Origin: Arthrobacter silvisoli
Lineage (GTDB): Bacteria; Actinomycetota; Actinomycetes; Actinomycetales; Micrococcaceae
Direction: 5' to 3'
Assembly: GCF_003369445.1 (NCBI RefSeq)
Contig: NZ_QRCU01000025.1
Coordinates: forward strand, 1 to 64,000
DNA length: 64,000 nucleotides
Shown piece after piece: positions 63,281 through 64,000 of the stretch (positions are counted from its first letter, which is position 1; each line of letters opens with the position of its first letter). Both the position numbers and the translations under genes were made by a program. Under the pieces are notes generated by a model that was given only the letters and a program-made list of their open reading frames with translations, searched no databases and was not told where the DNA came from.

Positions 63281-64000
63281 ATGACTTCGAACCCCAATAC
63301 CCCCTCGAACGGGGACGATGCACCCCAGGATCCTTTGGCGGAAATGCTGAAGAACCTGATGGGCGGACAGGGCATGGGCAACATCGACCCGGCGGAGCTG
63401 GCCAAGGCGGCGGGACTGCCCAACGATCCTGCCCTGCTCCAACAGATGTTCTCCCAGGTCCAGGCCATGATGAGCTCGAGTTCCGAAGGCCCGGTCAACT
63501 GGCAACTGGCCCACGAGAACGCGCGCCGTGTGGCCGCGGCCGGCAGCGATCCCTCAGTGACATCGGCGCAGAGCCGCGCGATCGATGAAGCGCTCCGGCT
63601 GGCGGAGCTCTGGCTGGATCCGGTCACGGACCTTGAAGCCACGGGGCTGATTGGCCACGCGTGGTCGCGGGCTGAATGGGTGGAGGCTACCCTCGGCACC
63701 TGGAAGCGCCTGACCGAACCGGTGGCGAACAGCATTGCCAACGCACTGTCGGATGCGCTGACGCAGCAGATGCCCGAAGAAATGAAATCCATGATGGGCG
63801 GCGCCTCGTCCATGCTGCAAAACATGGGCGGCGCGATCTTCGGCATGCAGTTGGGCCAGGCCATCGGCGCCCTCTCCGCGGAGGTTGTCAGCTCCACCGA
63901 CATCGGCGTCCCCCTTGCCGACCTGGAAATGGCGCTGCTTCCGGGCAACGTCGCCACGTTCGGCGAAGGGCTCAGTGTCCCCGAGAACGACATCCGGCTC
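63281..64000 (+). CDS. Zinc-dependent metalloprotease family protein (DUF2342 type), 5' part
   Basis: An open frame from ATG 63281 runs to the window edge without a stop, so at least 240 residues are coded and the 3' end is missing. The sequence (PLAEMLKNLMGGQGMGNIDP ... VNWQLAHENARRVAAAGSDP ... AIDEALRLAELWLDPVTDLE ... MGGAIFGMQLGQAIGALSAE) matches the N-terminal part of the actinobacterial DUF2342 putative zinc hydrolases. The HExxH site of the family would be beyond the edge. Divergent from the PDZ-Lon gene. Confidence 0.85.
   Translation, partial: MTSNPNTPSNGDDAPQDPLAEMLKNLMGGQGMGNIDPAELAKAAGLPNDPALLQQMFSQVQAMMSSSSEGPVNWQLAHENARRVAAAGSDPSVTSAQSRAIDEALRLAELWLDPVTDLEATGLIGHAWSRAEWVEATLGTWKRLTEPVANSIANALSDALTQQMPEEMKSMMGGASSMLQNMGGAIFGMQLGQAIGALSAEVVSSTDIGVPLADLEMALLPGNVATFGEGLSVPENDIRL

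Noticed and set aside
63250..63993. 247-residue minus-strand open frame at the right end
   Set aside because: It is antisense to the plus-strand DUF2342-type gene, which is recognisable and runs off the window edge.

Overview
This 64 kb window is chromosomal DNA from a high-GC Gram-positive actinobacterium, most like Arthrobacter sensu lato (Arthrobacter, Pseudarthrobacter, Paenarthrobacter). The inference rests on a PdtaS-type kinase beside a 1.6k-residue NAD-glutamate dehydrogenase, the mtrA-mtrB-lpqB block followed by a ComF-family gene, hpf and secA, an Rv3235-like protein, a UPF0182 membrane protein, and frequent GTG and TTG starts. I see no prophage, insertion sequence, integrase or CRISPR array. 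Both ends cut through normal chromosome; the last gene is truncated by the window edge.

Layout. 1-9.4 kb, mostly minus strand: PdtaS kinase, NAD-GDH, a CpaE-like ATPase coupled to an SAF/CpaB-like protein, a small BldC/excisionase-type DNA-binding protein and a protein that looks like two Sm-like modules. 9.5-11 kb, plus strand: a LysM membrane protein and an Rv3235-family protein, ending at a strong hairpin shared with convergent secA. 11-21.6 kb, minus strand: secA, a YcaQ/AlkZ-type glycosylase, hpf, comF-like, lpqB, mtrB, mtrA. 21.7-28.1 kb, plus strand: a tightly coupled MoxR/DUF58 operon. 28.1-30.4 kb: MetE-like protein, chorismate mutase, and an F420/NADP-type oxidoreductase. 30.5-36.1 kb, minus strand: a peptide ABC transporter (binding protein, two permeases, fused double ATPase). 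36.5-39 kb: a caspase-like protease convergent with a HExxH metalloprotease-like protein. 39.1-44.3 kb: mnmA, FAD oxidoreductase, cysteine desulfurase, a cysteine-rich ArsR/SufR-like regulator and DoxX. 44.3-47.9 kb: lipoprotein, J-domain protein, TrmL, TipA-like MerR regulator, gluconokinase. 48-52.4 kb, minus strand: PIG-L deacetylase, etfA, etfB, HtrA-type protease. 52.8-55.7 kb, plus strand: TPM-domain protein and PspA. 55.8-63.1 kb, minus strand: acyl-CoA dehydrogenase, cytochrome b-like membrane protein, two initiator tRNA genes, UPF0182 protein, PDZ-Lon protease. 63.3 kb to the end: a zinc-metalloprotease-family protein, partial.

Most notable signals. (1) A 27-bp inverted repeat, TCTAAA-N15-TTTAGA, lies over the -10 box of both the FAD oxidoreductase and doxX promoters with identical -35/-10 geometry; the nearby cysteine-rich HTH regulator is the obvious candidate repressor. 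(2) Helically phased NCAAA decamers lie upstream of the LysM gene, close to a BldC-like gene. (3) A caspase/metalloprotease pair sits tail to tail between housekeeping blocks. (4) An exact 80-bp tandem duplication doubles the promoter of one initiator-tRNA gene, which is itself a near-identical duplicate. (5) A MerR-type 19-bp spacer promoter appears to give a leaderless mRNA. (6) Five or six 18-bp tandem repeats begin at the stop codon of the LysM gene. All functional statements come from reading sequence; no database search was run.
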